NCBI GenBank assembly: GCA_963700865.1
Contig: CAVOZC010000022.1
Coordinates: 62,001 to 126,000, forward strand
Length of the DNA: 64,000 nt
DNA from: CAVOGJ01 sp963700865
GTDB taxonomy: Bacteria; Planctomycetota; Planctomycetia; Pirellulales; Pirellulaceae
Reading direction: 5' to 3'
Below the pieces are notes generated by a model. It was not told the origin of the DNA, did not search any database, and saw only the letters and a program-made list of their open reading frames with translations. Of the stretch, positions 17,613 to 26,037 are shown in pieces. Positions within the stretch are counted from its first letter, which is position 1, and every line of letters begins with the position of its first letter. A program made the translations under genes and the position numbers.

Positions 17613-18959
17613 TTAGTTGAAGATATACCCCTCTTCGCCGTGGTCGGCGATATCCAGTCCCCGCATTTCGTTCTCCTGGGACGCCCGCAACCCCAAGGTG
17701 AGGTCAAGAATTTTTAGCAGCACAAAAGTCATTCCACTTGCGAACACGACCGTCACAAGCACCGCAGCCAATTGGGCCAGCAGCAGCCCCCAAGCGCCGC
17801 CATACGCCAGACCATCGGCTCCCGACGGGTTGACCTGCGTCGTGGCAAAAACCCCCGTCAGCAAGGCTCCCAGTGTCCCCCCGATTCCATGGACACCGAA
17901 CGCATCCAGGGCGTCATCATAGCCCAGCGCTGATTTGAGCTTGCCGCAAGCCAGATAGCACATAACGCCCGCCGTCACGCCGAATATCAGCGACGGCAAG
18001 GGCTGCACATAGCCGGCCGCCGGTGTGATGCAAACGAGACCCGCCACCGCACCGGAAGCAGCGCCCAGCACGCTCGCCTTGCCCCGCGTCAGCCATTCGG
18101 CGACCGCCCATGCCACGGCACCCGCGCTCGCCGACAAGTGCGTCACCACAAACGCATTGGCGGCCAGATCGTTGGCGGCAACCGCGCTGCCCGCATTGAA
18201 TCCAAACCAGCCCACCCAGAGCATCGCCGCCCCAATGGCGGTGTAGGTCAGATTGTGCGGACGCATATCGTCCATGTGAAACCCCAGTCGCCGTCCGATG
18301 AGCATCGCCGCGACCAGCGCCGAGACGCCCGAACTGATGTGTACGACGGTCCCTCCCGCGAAATCGAGCGCGCCGCCCAACAAGGCTGTCTGGCTGTCGG
18401 GATCGAAATACAGCCAGCCCTTTCCCCACACCATGTGACACAAAGGACAGTAAACCAGCGTACCCCAGAGCGCCATAAAAATGACCATCGCGCTGAACTT
18501 CATGCGCTCGGCAAAGGCCCCGCAAATCAGCGCCGGCGTGATGATGAAGAACATGCCCTGGAACATCATGAACACCAGGTCAGGCACCGCCCCACCCGGC
18601 AATTGGCCCTGTACCATCGTCAGGCCGCGGAGCCCCAGGTATTCGCCACTGCCGATGAAACGCGCCAGGCTAGGGTCAGATGGCGTGCCGAACGCCAGTG
18701 AGTACCCCCATAGGACCCAGATGATGCTCATCATGCCCATCAGAAACAGGCATTGCATCATCACGCCCAGGACGTTCTTGCGTCGCACCAGTCCCCCGTA
18801 AAACATGGCCAGACCCGGGGCGGTCATAAAGAGCACCAGGGCGCACGAGACAAGCATCCATGACAGATCGCCAGGATCCGTTGGCTCGTCCGCACCGCGG
18901 GCCGCGGCGGGGAGCAACAACGGCAGCACCATTCCCGGAAGAACCCGAGCGAATTTCAT
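17613..18959 (-). CDS. amt: Ammonium transporter
   Basis: 448 residues from the ATG at 18959 (GGGAG about 10 bp upstream). A signal-peptide-like start (MKFARVLPGMVLPLLLPAAARGA) precedes about 11 membrane helices. Family hallmarks are visible: WMLVSCALVLFMTAPGLAMFYGG, the substrate-path His in DFAGGTVVHISSG, GWFGFNAGSA, and DDALDAFGVHGIGGTLGAL with the second pore histidine. Amt moves ammonium across the inner membrane and is blocked by un-uridylylated P-II. The P-II gene follows 135 bp downstream and glnD after that, a complete sensing module. Confidence 0.96.
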   Translation of the reverse strand: MKFARVLPGMVLPLLLPAAARGADEPTDPGDLSWMLVSCALVLFMTAPGLAMFYGGLVRRKNVLGVMMQCLFLMGMMSIIWVLWGYSLAFGTPSDPSLARFIGSGEYLGLRGLTMVQGQLPGGAVPDLVFMMFQGMFFIITPALICGAFAERMKFSAMVIFMALWGTLVYCPLCHMVWGKGWLYFDPDSQTALLGGALDFAGGTVVHISSGVSALVAAMLIGRRLGFHMDDMRPHNLTYTAIGAAMLWVGWFGFNAGSAVAANDLAANAFVVTHLSASAGAVAWAVAEWLTRGKASVLGAASGAVAGLVCITPAAGYVQPLPSLIFGVTAGVMCYLACGKLKSALGYDDALDAFGVHGIGGTLGALLTGVFATTQVNPSGADGLAYGGAWGLLLAQLAAVLVTVVFASGMTFVLLKILDLTLGLRASQENEMRGLDIADHGEEGYIFN

Positions 18960-18990
18960 CGCGACTGCTCCCACTGGTCGAACGGTGAAC

Positions 18991-19013
18991 GGCCGGTTGC
19001 CAGCCAACCGGCC
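18991..19013 (-). promoter_or_regulatory. Hairpin in the amt leader
   Basis: GGCCGGTTG and CAACCGGCC form a perfect 9-bp stem with a 5-nt loop, about 32 bp upstream of the amt ATG. No T-run follows in either direction, so it is not a terminator; a leader structure or operator is possible. Confidence 0.35.
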
Positions 19014-19140
19014 TTCCCCATGGGCACCGAGCGACGCGCCGGCCCTCGGTTCCACGGCGATTTCACGCAACGTCCGCCCCGCCGCGATGCTCCAAGGATA
19101 ATGACTTGACACGCAAGGGTAAAGCCGGAGACACAACGCG

Positions 19141-19707
19141 TCACGCGGGTGACGATCGCGTCGGCTTCCGCCATGCCTCATCGGGCAGACCTGCCGACGC
19201 ATTGGCGACGCGGCTGAGTACAAACAATAAATCACCCAACCGATTCAAGTAAATGACAAGGTCACGCGAAATCGTTCGCTCCGCCTCATTCCCCAGCGTC
19301 ACCACCCGACGTTCCGCCCGCCGGCAGATCCCGCGGGCCAGATGCAGCGACGCCGAAACGGCCGTGCCGGCTGGCAAAATAAACTGGGTGAGCGGCGGCA
19401 ATTGCTTTTCAAAATCGTCAATCGCCGCTTCCAGCCGGCCAATCTCCTCACCGCCAATCCAATGCGTCCCATGCTTCTCGGGCTCGACCGTCGCCAGCTC
19501 GGCGCCGACCGCAAACAAATCGTTCTGGATGCCCACCAGCACCCGATCTAATTCCGTCGGCGGATGATGCGCTCGCGCAACGCCGATCGAGGCGTTCAGC
19601 TCGTCCACCGTCCCATACGCCTCGATCCGCGCATGATCCTTGCTGACACGTGGCCCGGCAAATAACCCGGTCGTCCCTTCGTCCCCAGTTTTGGTATAAA
19701 TCTTCAT
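19141..19707 (-). CDS. Cob(I)alamin adenosyltransferase, PduO type
   Basis: 188 residues from the ATG at 19707. It starts MKIYTKTGDEGTTGLFAG, the ATP-binding N-terminal segment of PduO/MMAB enzymes, and has YGTVDELNASIGVAR, IQNDLFAVGAELAT, FILPAGTAVSASLHLAR-type and RGICRRAERRVV motifs in order. It transfers the adenosyl group of ATP to cob(I)alamin to make coenzyme B12. No other B12 gene is near, so salvage or supply of a B12 enzyme is likely. It overlaps no neighbour; the Nudix gene begins divergently about 160 bp away. Confidence 0.93.
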   Translation of the reverse strand: MKIYTKTGDEGTTGLFAGPRVSKDHARIEAYGTVDELNASIGVARAHHPPTELDRVLVGIQNDLFAVGAELATVEPEKHGTHWIGGEEIGRLEAAIDDFEKQLPPLTQFILPAGTAVSASLHLARGICRRAERRVVTLGNEAERTISRDLVIYLNRLGDLLFVLSRVANASAGLPDEAWRKPTRSSPA

Positions 19708-19863
19708 GCACTCGCCACCAAGGTTCGTTTTCGTCGATATTGCCCATTGCTCCGCGCACATCGTTGTTCCCTTGCGCTATCGGCATCATATCGCGGAATC
19801 GTCCGCGGCACACCGGGCCCCACGTCGTACGGTTTTCACCTCGCCAACCACTCGAAAGCGCCG

Positions 19864-20304
19864 ATGCCCCCGTCCTTTCAGCCCGTACCCGACCGGTTGA
19901 TCTCCTGCGGTGTCCTCGTGGTCCGTGGCGAGCCGATCGATTCGTTTCTCCTCATGAAACACGCCGATCGGTGGGATCTTCCCAAGGGACATATCGAACC
20001 GGGCGAAACGCTGTTGGCGTGCGCGCTGCGCGAGTTGGAGGAGGAAACGGGCATCAAGGCCGACGACATCGAAATCGATCCGGAGTTTCGCTTTGAGACC
20101 ACGTACCAGGTGCGCTACAAGAAGTATGGCGATGCACCGTGTCCCAAGACGACCATCATTTTTCTCGGTCGGCTGCGTGCGGCCGCCGAGATTCACGTCA
20201 CCGAACATCTGGGCTTTGCCTGGCACGCCTGGCCGGTGCCCGGCCCGATTCAGGCGGAGACGGTCGATCCCCTGCTCAGACGGCTGGCCCAACATGTGGG
20301 ATGA
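19864..20304 (+). CDS. Nudix hydrolase (diadenosine-tetraphosphatase-like)
   Basis: 146 residues from ATG 19864 (MPPSFQPVPDRLISCG). The Nudix box G-x5-E-x7-R-E-U-x-E-E-x-G-U is perfect at about residues 42-64 (GHIEPGETLLACALRELEEE). The preceding FLLMKHADRWDLPKGH is the common Ap4A-hydrolase-like context. Such enzymes clear nucleoside diphosphates linked to other groups in the cytoplasm. The open frame upstream of 19864 is not protein-like. Substrate cannot be fixed. Confidence 0.88.
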   Translation: MPPSFQPVPDRLISCGVLVVRGEPIDSFLLMKHADRWDLPKGHIEPGETLLACALRELEEETGIKADDIEIDPEFRFETTYQVRYKKYGDAPCPKTTIIFLGRLRAAAEIHVTEHLGFAWHAWPVPGPIQAETVDPLLRRLAQHVG

Positions 20305-20349
20305 ATCCCGCCACCGCTCGCTCCGCGGCGTTAACCAGCGCCGACGACG

Positions 20350-21897
20350 TTAGTCATGCGAGACGAGGCTAATGCGTAACTGCGCGTTCTTCCCCAACAA
20401 CGCGTACATCGATAGACACGTGCAGTCATCCTCGTTCGCTGTCAAACTCAGATGTGCCACGCCGACCTCTCCCGGACGCGTGGCGTCGAGCGGGTACCAA
20501 TCGCCCGCCAGTTGGACCTCAACCCACATGTGGCAGGAGAGCATCTGCTCTCCCGGTTCCCCGACCAGCCCCGAGACCTCTCGTACCGTCAGACCGCGAG
20601 CGCGACAAAGGGCCATGAGTAGCACCGCATGTTCCGTGCAATCGCCCGTCCGCGTTCGGGCAACGTCCTCCGCACTGGCACGTCCTTGAGAATGGTCTTT
20701 CGTCGTGATGTAGTGGTAAGTAAACAACTCCAACGCCTGCGCCAACCGCCAGGCATCGGCTTCGTCCGCCGCCACCTCGTGTGCCAACTTGCAAATGATG
20801 TCGTCCGCGGAATTCGCCGAGGCGCGAACCACCGCGGCCTTGGGACTCGCGGCAGCGTTCGCCCCCGCGGGCACGGGCCCCCTCGTGGGCGATGCGACCG
20901 TCGGCGGGGTGGCTCGACGTAAGGTCAGCCAAACTCGGCCGGGCCCCAGCTTCCGCACCTGCTGTGTGATCGAGCCACGCGGCGCCATGTCGACGCAGTC
21001 GGCGTTCCACTCAAGCAGGTAGGTGGCACGCTGAGCCGTCGCCAGCGGGGTCGTCGTGCCAATCACGGGGACCTTCGAGGAAATTCCGACATCCAGACGC
21101 AAGGGTTCCAATGGTCGCACTGCCTCATGCCGCGCCATCTGTCGATAAACTTGCTGCAGCCCCGGAATGACCTGCTTGAGAATCTTGCCGTGCTCATCGA
21201 GCCACATTTCGCTGGCGACGCGGTTTTCGCCCACGGCGGTGACACAGCGCACATGCATCGCCGGCATGGTCGCATCACCCCACGTCAACCGGTCGGGACC
21301 GGTCGCTTTCAATTCCGCCCGAACCAGCTGATTCAAGATCGGCATGAAATAACAGACGTGCCGCGTTTCTCCCGCACGCAGCGGTCGCTCAAGCAGACTC
21401 TGCTCCAGCCCGAAAAATCCTCGTTGGTTCGGCTCCCAATCGATCCGATACGACTCGACTCCGTTACTAACGACAAATGCGTCCTCCGCGACGCGCCCCT
21501 GCCATGACATGTCGGACCCCGCGCCGCTTAGCGACCAACCACAAGAGACCACCTGCCCGGCGACCCTCTCCCGCGAGTGGGTCTCGACCGTCTGCTCGAG
21601 CGTCATGCCGTGTCGCAGCGTGGTCATGTGGGTGGTCTGCGTCCATTGCACGCACGGCTCGGCCGCGTCGACCGCCGGCTCGGCTTGGCGGCGAATCACG
21701 CTATGCCCGACTCGCTCCCCCGCCACGTAGATGGCGTACCAGATCTCCGTATCAGGCGTATCGATGACCGGGGCAACGTCATTGGGCGGCATGCCGGAGC
21801 CAATTTCCTCCGCGTCTCCCGGGAACACACCCGTCAGCAGGAAGACCAGGACCAACCGGTGAATTCGAGCTGCCATGTTCGCGGTCGCGATCGTCAT
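20350..21897 (-). CDS. Exported transglutaminase-like domain protein
   Basis: 515 residues. The start at 21897 is supported by GAGGGAGAA about 7 bp upstream; the frame is open upstream but unlike protein. A signal peptide (RLVLVFLLTGVFPGDAEE) comes first, then about 350 residues of beta-rich sequence, and a C-terminal transglutaminase core with Cys420 in RTGDCTEHAVLLMALCRARG, His456 in LSCHMWVEV and Asp471 in WYPLDATRP. The triad is intact. Bacterial members of this group are usually proteases or amidases in the envelope. An Ala/Pro-rich linker precedes the core. It reads away from the next gene. Confidence 0.82.
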   Translation of the reverse strand: MTIATANMAARIHRLVLVFLLTGVFPGDAEEIGSGMPPNDVAPVIDTPDTEIWYAIYVAGERVGHSVIRRQAEPAVDAAEPCVQWTQTTHMTTLRHGMTLEQTVETHSRERVAGQVVSCGWSLSGAGSDMSWQGRVAEDAFVVSNGVESYRIDWEPNQRGFFGLEQSLLERPLRAGETRHVCYFMPILNQLVRAELKATGPDRLTWGDATMPAMHVRCVTAVGENRVASEMWLDEHGKILKQVIPGLQQVYRQMARHEAVRPLEPLRLDVGISSKVPVIGTTTPLATAQRATYLLEWNADCVDMAPRGSITQQVRKLGPGRVWLTLRRATPPTVASPTRGPVPAGANAAASPKAAVVRASANSADDIICKLAHEVAADEADAWRLAQALELFTYHYITTKDHSQGRASAEDVARTRTGDCTEHAVLLMALCRARGLTVREVSGLVGEPGEQMLSCHMWVEVQLAGDWYPLDATRPGEVGVAHLSLTANEDDCTCLSMYALLGKNAQLRISLVSHD

Positions 21898-22223
21898 TTG
21901 TGTTCTCCCTCGGCTGTCCATGCGGAGCGATCGACAAGTCTTCACTGATCCGAACCGGCAATCATCATGACTTGATTCCCTTCGCCTGCCCAGAGCAATC
22001 GCCGAGGTAGACTTACCCGGCGGCGGAGGGATAGCCACGTCCTCAGGGGTCGAAGGGGCCGGGCAGGGCGCGACTGCGACGGTCGTAACGATTGACCTGT
22101 CATCCGCGACAAGGATTCCGTGCCGCAATCGACCGTCGGCGACCAGCTGTTTTCCGGTAACGTAGGATTGGGTACGCGGTCCGACATAACGATCAGACGT
22201 TCATCCATAGATTGAGGGACAAG
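21898..22223. other. Divergent intergenic region
   Basis: About 325 bp between the leftward transglutaminase gene and the rightward conserved protein. Promoters for both are expected. I see no recognisable operator or hairpin with a T-run. Confidence 0.35.
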
Positions 22224-22916
22224 ATGGGTTTCTTGACCAACTATTTCACGCAGGTGCTTCAGGAAACCACACAGGTTTCCACCACAAGCAGCTTTGAGCA
22301 TTTGTCCGAGGAAGAGTTGGAAACTCATCTCCGCGTTGAGAAGTACGGAGATTTCATGCTCACCGACGCGATCCGACCGTCGTATGACCTGAAGGTGGTG
22401 CCGACGACCGGTTATCGCCAGGAGTTTTATCACGACGCCGAAACGAACACCAAAGTACCTGTCTTGATGGCTTCCGCCTCGCGTGAAAAGTTGTTTGACG
22501 TGTTTCTCGATTTGATCGAACCCCTGGGCAACGTCGTCGACGTGGTCTTGGAGAGCAGCCACGAACGAGAGACCCGTGGTCATCAAGACCTTTATCGCGA
22601 ACATATTGACATGCCGGTACTGAAGAGTGTGCTCTGCGAATTCGAAGACCTGTTGTTAAACGATGGCTGCAGCGGACTCGCCATTCTCAATCCGAACCAA
22701 CCGAGCGAAGTTCAGTTTGACGAGCACAAGTTGCTGATCGTTTACGGTAACTCGCTCGAGGAATTTGAGCGAATCTTCCAGTCACACGGCATTCCCCTCA
22801 AGAAGGACATGCGGTTCATCACGGAGGCTGAGCATGTCCACTCTTCTTGCGATTCGTATGTGCTGAAGTTCACCGAATTGCAAACGGAACTCGGCATGGA
22901 TTCCTGCTACGCCTGA
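22224..22916 (+). CDS. Soluble protein of unknown function, probably conserved in planctomycetes
   Basis: 230 residues from MGFLTNYF; GAGGGAC lies just upstream. The protein is acidic and soluble, with no signal peptide or membrane segment. It begins with a Ser/Thr/Glu-rich helical part (FEHLSEEELETHLRVEKYGD) and continues as alternating alpha/beta sequence (KLFDVFLDLIEPLGNVVDVV, LNDGCSGLAILNPNQPSEV, HKLLIVYGNSLEEFERIF). I do not recognise a named family and see no catalytic motif. Codon use and the compositional profile are those of a normal well-expressed gene. It stands alone. Confidence 0.72.
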   Translation: MGFLTNYFTQVLQETTQVSTTSSFEHLSEEELETHLRVEKYGDFMLTDAIRPSYDLKVVPTTGYRQEFYHDAETNTKVPVLMASASREKLFDVFLDLIEPLGNVVDVVLESSHERETRGHQDLYREHIDMPVLKSVLCEFEDLLLNDGCSGLAILNPNQPSEVQFDEHKLLIVYGNSLEEFERIFQSHGIPLKKDMRFITEAEHVHSSCDSYVLKFTELQTELGMDSCYA

Positions 22917-23142
22917 TCTACGAACCGCGTTGCTGACCGGGATCCGAACCGCGCACCCACCCGGGCAGCTGACGGGGCCGGCCCGACTGCTCAGCAGGGG
23001 TGATGGCCGTTCGTGGGGCGTTCCCCCCGGTTCCCCCATGACGTGATCCGGCGGCTCAATTCGGGTTGTCATTCGGCGCGAGCCGGTCGAAACTTCCGCC
23101 GCTCGCGAGTTGGTTTTTCTCAGACCCCGGTGACCATGCACG

Positions 23143-23839
23143 ATGCCGACTGTTCCCGCATGCGCGCGATCCGCCTGCCTGGTGTCAATCAGCCTGCAAC
23201 TTCTGGCATTGGCCTTCTTCGTCGGCTGCAACGGCATCGAACCCTTGCCTCCGCCCTCGTTGCCGGCGCTCGGCACCTCCAATCCAGCGGCCGGTTTTCC
23301 CGCGACCGGTATCCCCGGCTCGGCGCTCCCCAATCCCATGTCGGTACCGGTGCGGGACCCCGAATTCTTCTGGAATCAACTGGTCGATACGATCGATGAC
23401 TACTTCGACATTCGCTCGGAACAACGGGTTCATCTGGTGGGGAATGTGGCCACCGAGGGTCGCATTGAGAGCAAGCCGCAACCGGGAGCCACACTCTTCG
23501 AACCGTGGCGTTGGGACTCGACACCCGGTTATGAAAAGTGGCACGCGACACTGCAATCGCTGCGACGAAAATGCATCGTAAGCGTCCAGCCACAAGGCGC
23601 TGAATTTCATCGTGACGGTCATCGTGGAAAAGGCCATTGAGGATGTGAGCGGACTCGCCCAGGACACCCCTGGGTCCGCGTTACCTCGCCACGACACGTC
23701 CTTGATGCGTGTCAAGAATGTCGAGGATACGACCGACCGGACGTTAGGCTGGATCCCGATTGGCCGGGACATCTCACTCGAACAGGAAATCCTCCGCGAA
23801 CTGACGGCACGACTGTTCGATCCACCCGGTAGCTACTGA
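23143..23839 (+). CDS. Lipoprotein of unknown function, frame broken near 23580
   Basis: The N-terminal frame encodes a signal peptide ending in the lipobox FFVGC with Cys29 as the lipidation site, then a Pro-rich spacer and FWNQLVDTIDDYFDIRSEQR. The continuation NFIVTVIVEKAIEDVSGLA through ISLEQEILRELTARLFDPPG lies one frame over. The pieces meet around 23560-23590, where one extra base would explain the break; together they give about 230 residues. I recall similar uncharacterised lipoproteins in planctomycetes but cannot name the family. Its stop faces the kinase gene with a 20-bp gap. Confidence 0.68.
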
Positions 23840-23858
23840 CGGCCACGCGGCTCGTGCA

Positions 23859-24712
23859 TCAGCCGGCGGAAGTTCGGGGTGCCACATCGACCGCGGGCAT
23901 CTCCATCGTTACGGGCGTGGTGAGAGAGGCGGTCGCTTGTGTCACGCAGGCGGGCAGCTTGAGTGTAAACGCGGTCCCTTTGCCGACGGTACTTTCCACG
24001 CGAATGCGTCCGCGGTGGGCCTGGATGATGTCGCGACAGGCACTCAATCCCAACCCGGTGCCGCCTTTCCCCGTCTCGTCCGGGCCGGACTTCGTGGAGA
24101 AATAGGGATCGAAGATCCGCGTCAGCTTGTCGGGTTCAATTCCGCAGCCGTTGTCACGAATCCGCAGGTCCACCGTGTGGCACGCCGGATCGTAGGTCAA
24201 GCGAATCTGAACTTCGCCTCCTTGGGGCATGGCTTGCCGAGCGTTGATCAGCAAGTTCAACAGCACCTGTTGGATCTGATTGCCAACCACCAGCGCCGGG
24301 GGACGGGATCGGCCGAGATGTCGACGGCAATCCGATACTTGTTCATCTCGCGTTCCAGCAGCACGAGTGCATCCCGCACCAAGGCTTCCAGGTCGGTTGG
24401 CTCGGCTTCCTCCGATCGATTGCGGGCCATCCCCAAAATACTGTTGGTGACCTTCGTCGCTCGTTCGCAGGCGGCAAGTATTTTCTGGAAGGACTTGTCC
24501 CGGGTGGCGTCATCCTTATGACGCGAGCCGAGTTTGGCATAGTTCAGAATCGTCATGAGAAGATTATTAAACTCGTGTGTGGTGGTGCCGACGAGTTCCC
24601 CCAGCGCCGAATGTCGCTGGGCAACGACCAGCTGCTGCTGCAGCGCGGCGATGCGATCCTCAAGAACGGAAATATCCCTGGTTTCGATATCCGGCGACGC
24701 CGACTGTGTCAT
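23859..24712 (-). CDS. Cytosolic histidine kinase (NtrB-like core), frame broken near 24300
   Basis: The N-terminal frame has a coiled-coil start (VLEDRIAALQQQLVVAQRHS) and the H-box LGELVGTTTHEFNNLLMTIL with His46; the C-terminal frame has the N-box VLLNLLINARQAMPQGG, G1 IRDNGCGIEPDKL, F-box IFDPYFSTK and G2 GGTGLGLSACRDIIQAH. One C missing from a C-run near 24300 separates the frames. The joined protein of about 285 residues has no membrane segment and no obvious PAS domain, so it probably senses through a partner. No response regulator is adjacent. The starting ATG at 24712 is the best protein-like start. Confidence 0.85.
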
Positions 24713-24959
24713 CCCATGACTCGCTTTCTGCTGGCATTCGGACCGCAAAAGGTACCGAACTCGAATAGCTTTTCCGATTTGCCCAGTCGCTGGCGACCGT
24801 TCACGCTTGCGTGACCATTAGTCCTTAACTCCTTACCGTTCAGCGGCTTAGCTCCACTGCAGCTATCGACGGATCGCTATGGGGAACTCTATTCGAAGGC
24901 GATATAATCCGGCCCATCCAACTAGCGAAGGATCGTCAGGTTTTCTGGTGAGGCAAGGA

Positions 24960-25220
24960 ATGCACACAATTGAATTGATAGAACAGGCGGTGGCGGCTGC
25001 GGAATCACTGGGGTACGGGATTCGGCAGGAGTATTTGGGCGGCGTGGGTGGTGGTGGATGCGAGGTGGCGGGCAAGAAGTGGTTGTTTATCGATCTGGCA
25101 CTCGGCACGCCCGAGCAACTGGGCCAAATCCTCGATACCTTGCGGGACGACCCCGGCATCCATCAACTGGATCTGTCGGCCTCTCTGGCGCGCGCCTTGG
25201 GGACTCGGCAAGCCGCCTGA
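24960..25220 (+). CDS. Small conserved-type protein of unknown function
   Basis: 86 residues from ATG 24960, with AGGCAAGGA just upstream. The protein is MHTIELIEQAVAAAESLGYG, then a glycine-rich turn (LGGVGGGGCEVAGKKWLFID) and a helical tail with EQLGQILDTLRDDPG. It is soluble, with one Cys in the Gly-rich turn. The well-defined ribosome binding site and sequence character support a real gene. No family recognised. It converges with nadD, leaving about 30 bp between the stops. Confidence 0.65.
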   Translation: MHTIELIEQAVAAAESLGYGIRQEYLGGVGGGGCEVAGKKWLFIDLALGTPEQLGQILDTLRDDPGIHQLDLSASLARALGTRQAA

Positions 25221-25251
25221 CGAGCTTCGCTGGCGTCGAGTCGAATCTGCT

Positions 25252-25893
25252 TCAGACTTCGCACGATTCGCCTAGGTACAGGCGTTGGGCCTCGATGTAC
25301 TTTTCCACCGCCCGCGGGACTTGAAAGCGAATCGAGCGTCCCGTGGCGACGCGGCCGCGGATTTCGGTACTGCTGATATCGATTTGAGGCATTCGGACCT
25401 GGTACGCCTGCATTTCTTCGATGCGGCGACGCGTCACCAGAGGCGCGAGGACCTCGAAATTCGGGGGGGGCGATCCTGGCCGGCTCACCACCACCAGTTG
25501 GGCCAGCTGGCAAATCTCTGCGGGTGATTTCCAGCTGTCAAATTCCGCCAGGGTGTCTGAGCCCATGAGGAAAAAAAGCTCGCCTTCGGGCAACGCGGCG
25601 TGCGTGCGGCGGAGCGTATCGACGGTGAAGCTGACGCCGCCGCGTCGGATCTCCTCATCCGACACCTCGAACGCTGCGTGCCCCTGGACCGCTAGTTTTA
25701 GCATCTCCAGCCGTGCGGCGGCGGGTGCCGGATGTGTTTCGACTTTATGCGGGGACACCGCCGTGGGTATGAAGCGAACACGGTCAAGCCGACAATGCTC
25801 CCGGCAGCACTCGGCCATGAGCAAATGGCCCATGTGCACCGGATCAAAACTTCCGCCAAAAATCCCCAGTCTCACCGTCAGCTCCTGTGACAT
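25252..25893 (-). CDS. nadD: Nicotinate-nucleotide adenylyltransferase
   Basis: 213 residues from ATG 25893 (MSQELTVRLGIFGGSFDPVH). GIFGGSFDPVHMGHL is the nucleotidyltransferase (T/H)xGH-type site; PTAVSPHKVETHPAPAAARLEML is the NadD-specific loop; FLMGSDTLAEFDSWKSPAEI and DISSTEIRGRVATGRSI complete the pattern. NadD makes deamido-NAD from nicotinate mononucleotide and ATP. Length is normal. The next upstream gene, priA, is divergent, about 145 bp away. Confidence 0.96.
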   Translation of the reverse strand: MSQELTVRLGIFGGSFDPVHMGHLLMAECCREHCRLDRVRFIPTAVSPHKVETHPAPAAARLEMLKLAVQGHAAFEVSDEEIRRGGVSFTVDTLRRTHAALPEGELFFLMGSDTLAEFDSWKSPAEICQLAQLVVVSRPGSPPPNFEVLAPLVTRRRIEEMQAYQVRMPQIDISSTEIRGRVATGRSIRFQVPRAVEKYIEAQRLYLGESCEV

Positions 25894-26037
25894 GTCGTGC
25901 GATCGGTCAAGGCCGGCCCTCGCCGCATGGCGTTGTGGGTGTGAGCCTGATGCCGTGGCGCCACCGGGTTGCCGGAACTCGCGGCGCGGCCTTGACTGAC
26001 GCGAGTATAAACAAAACAACACGTGTGCAAGACGGTC

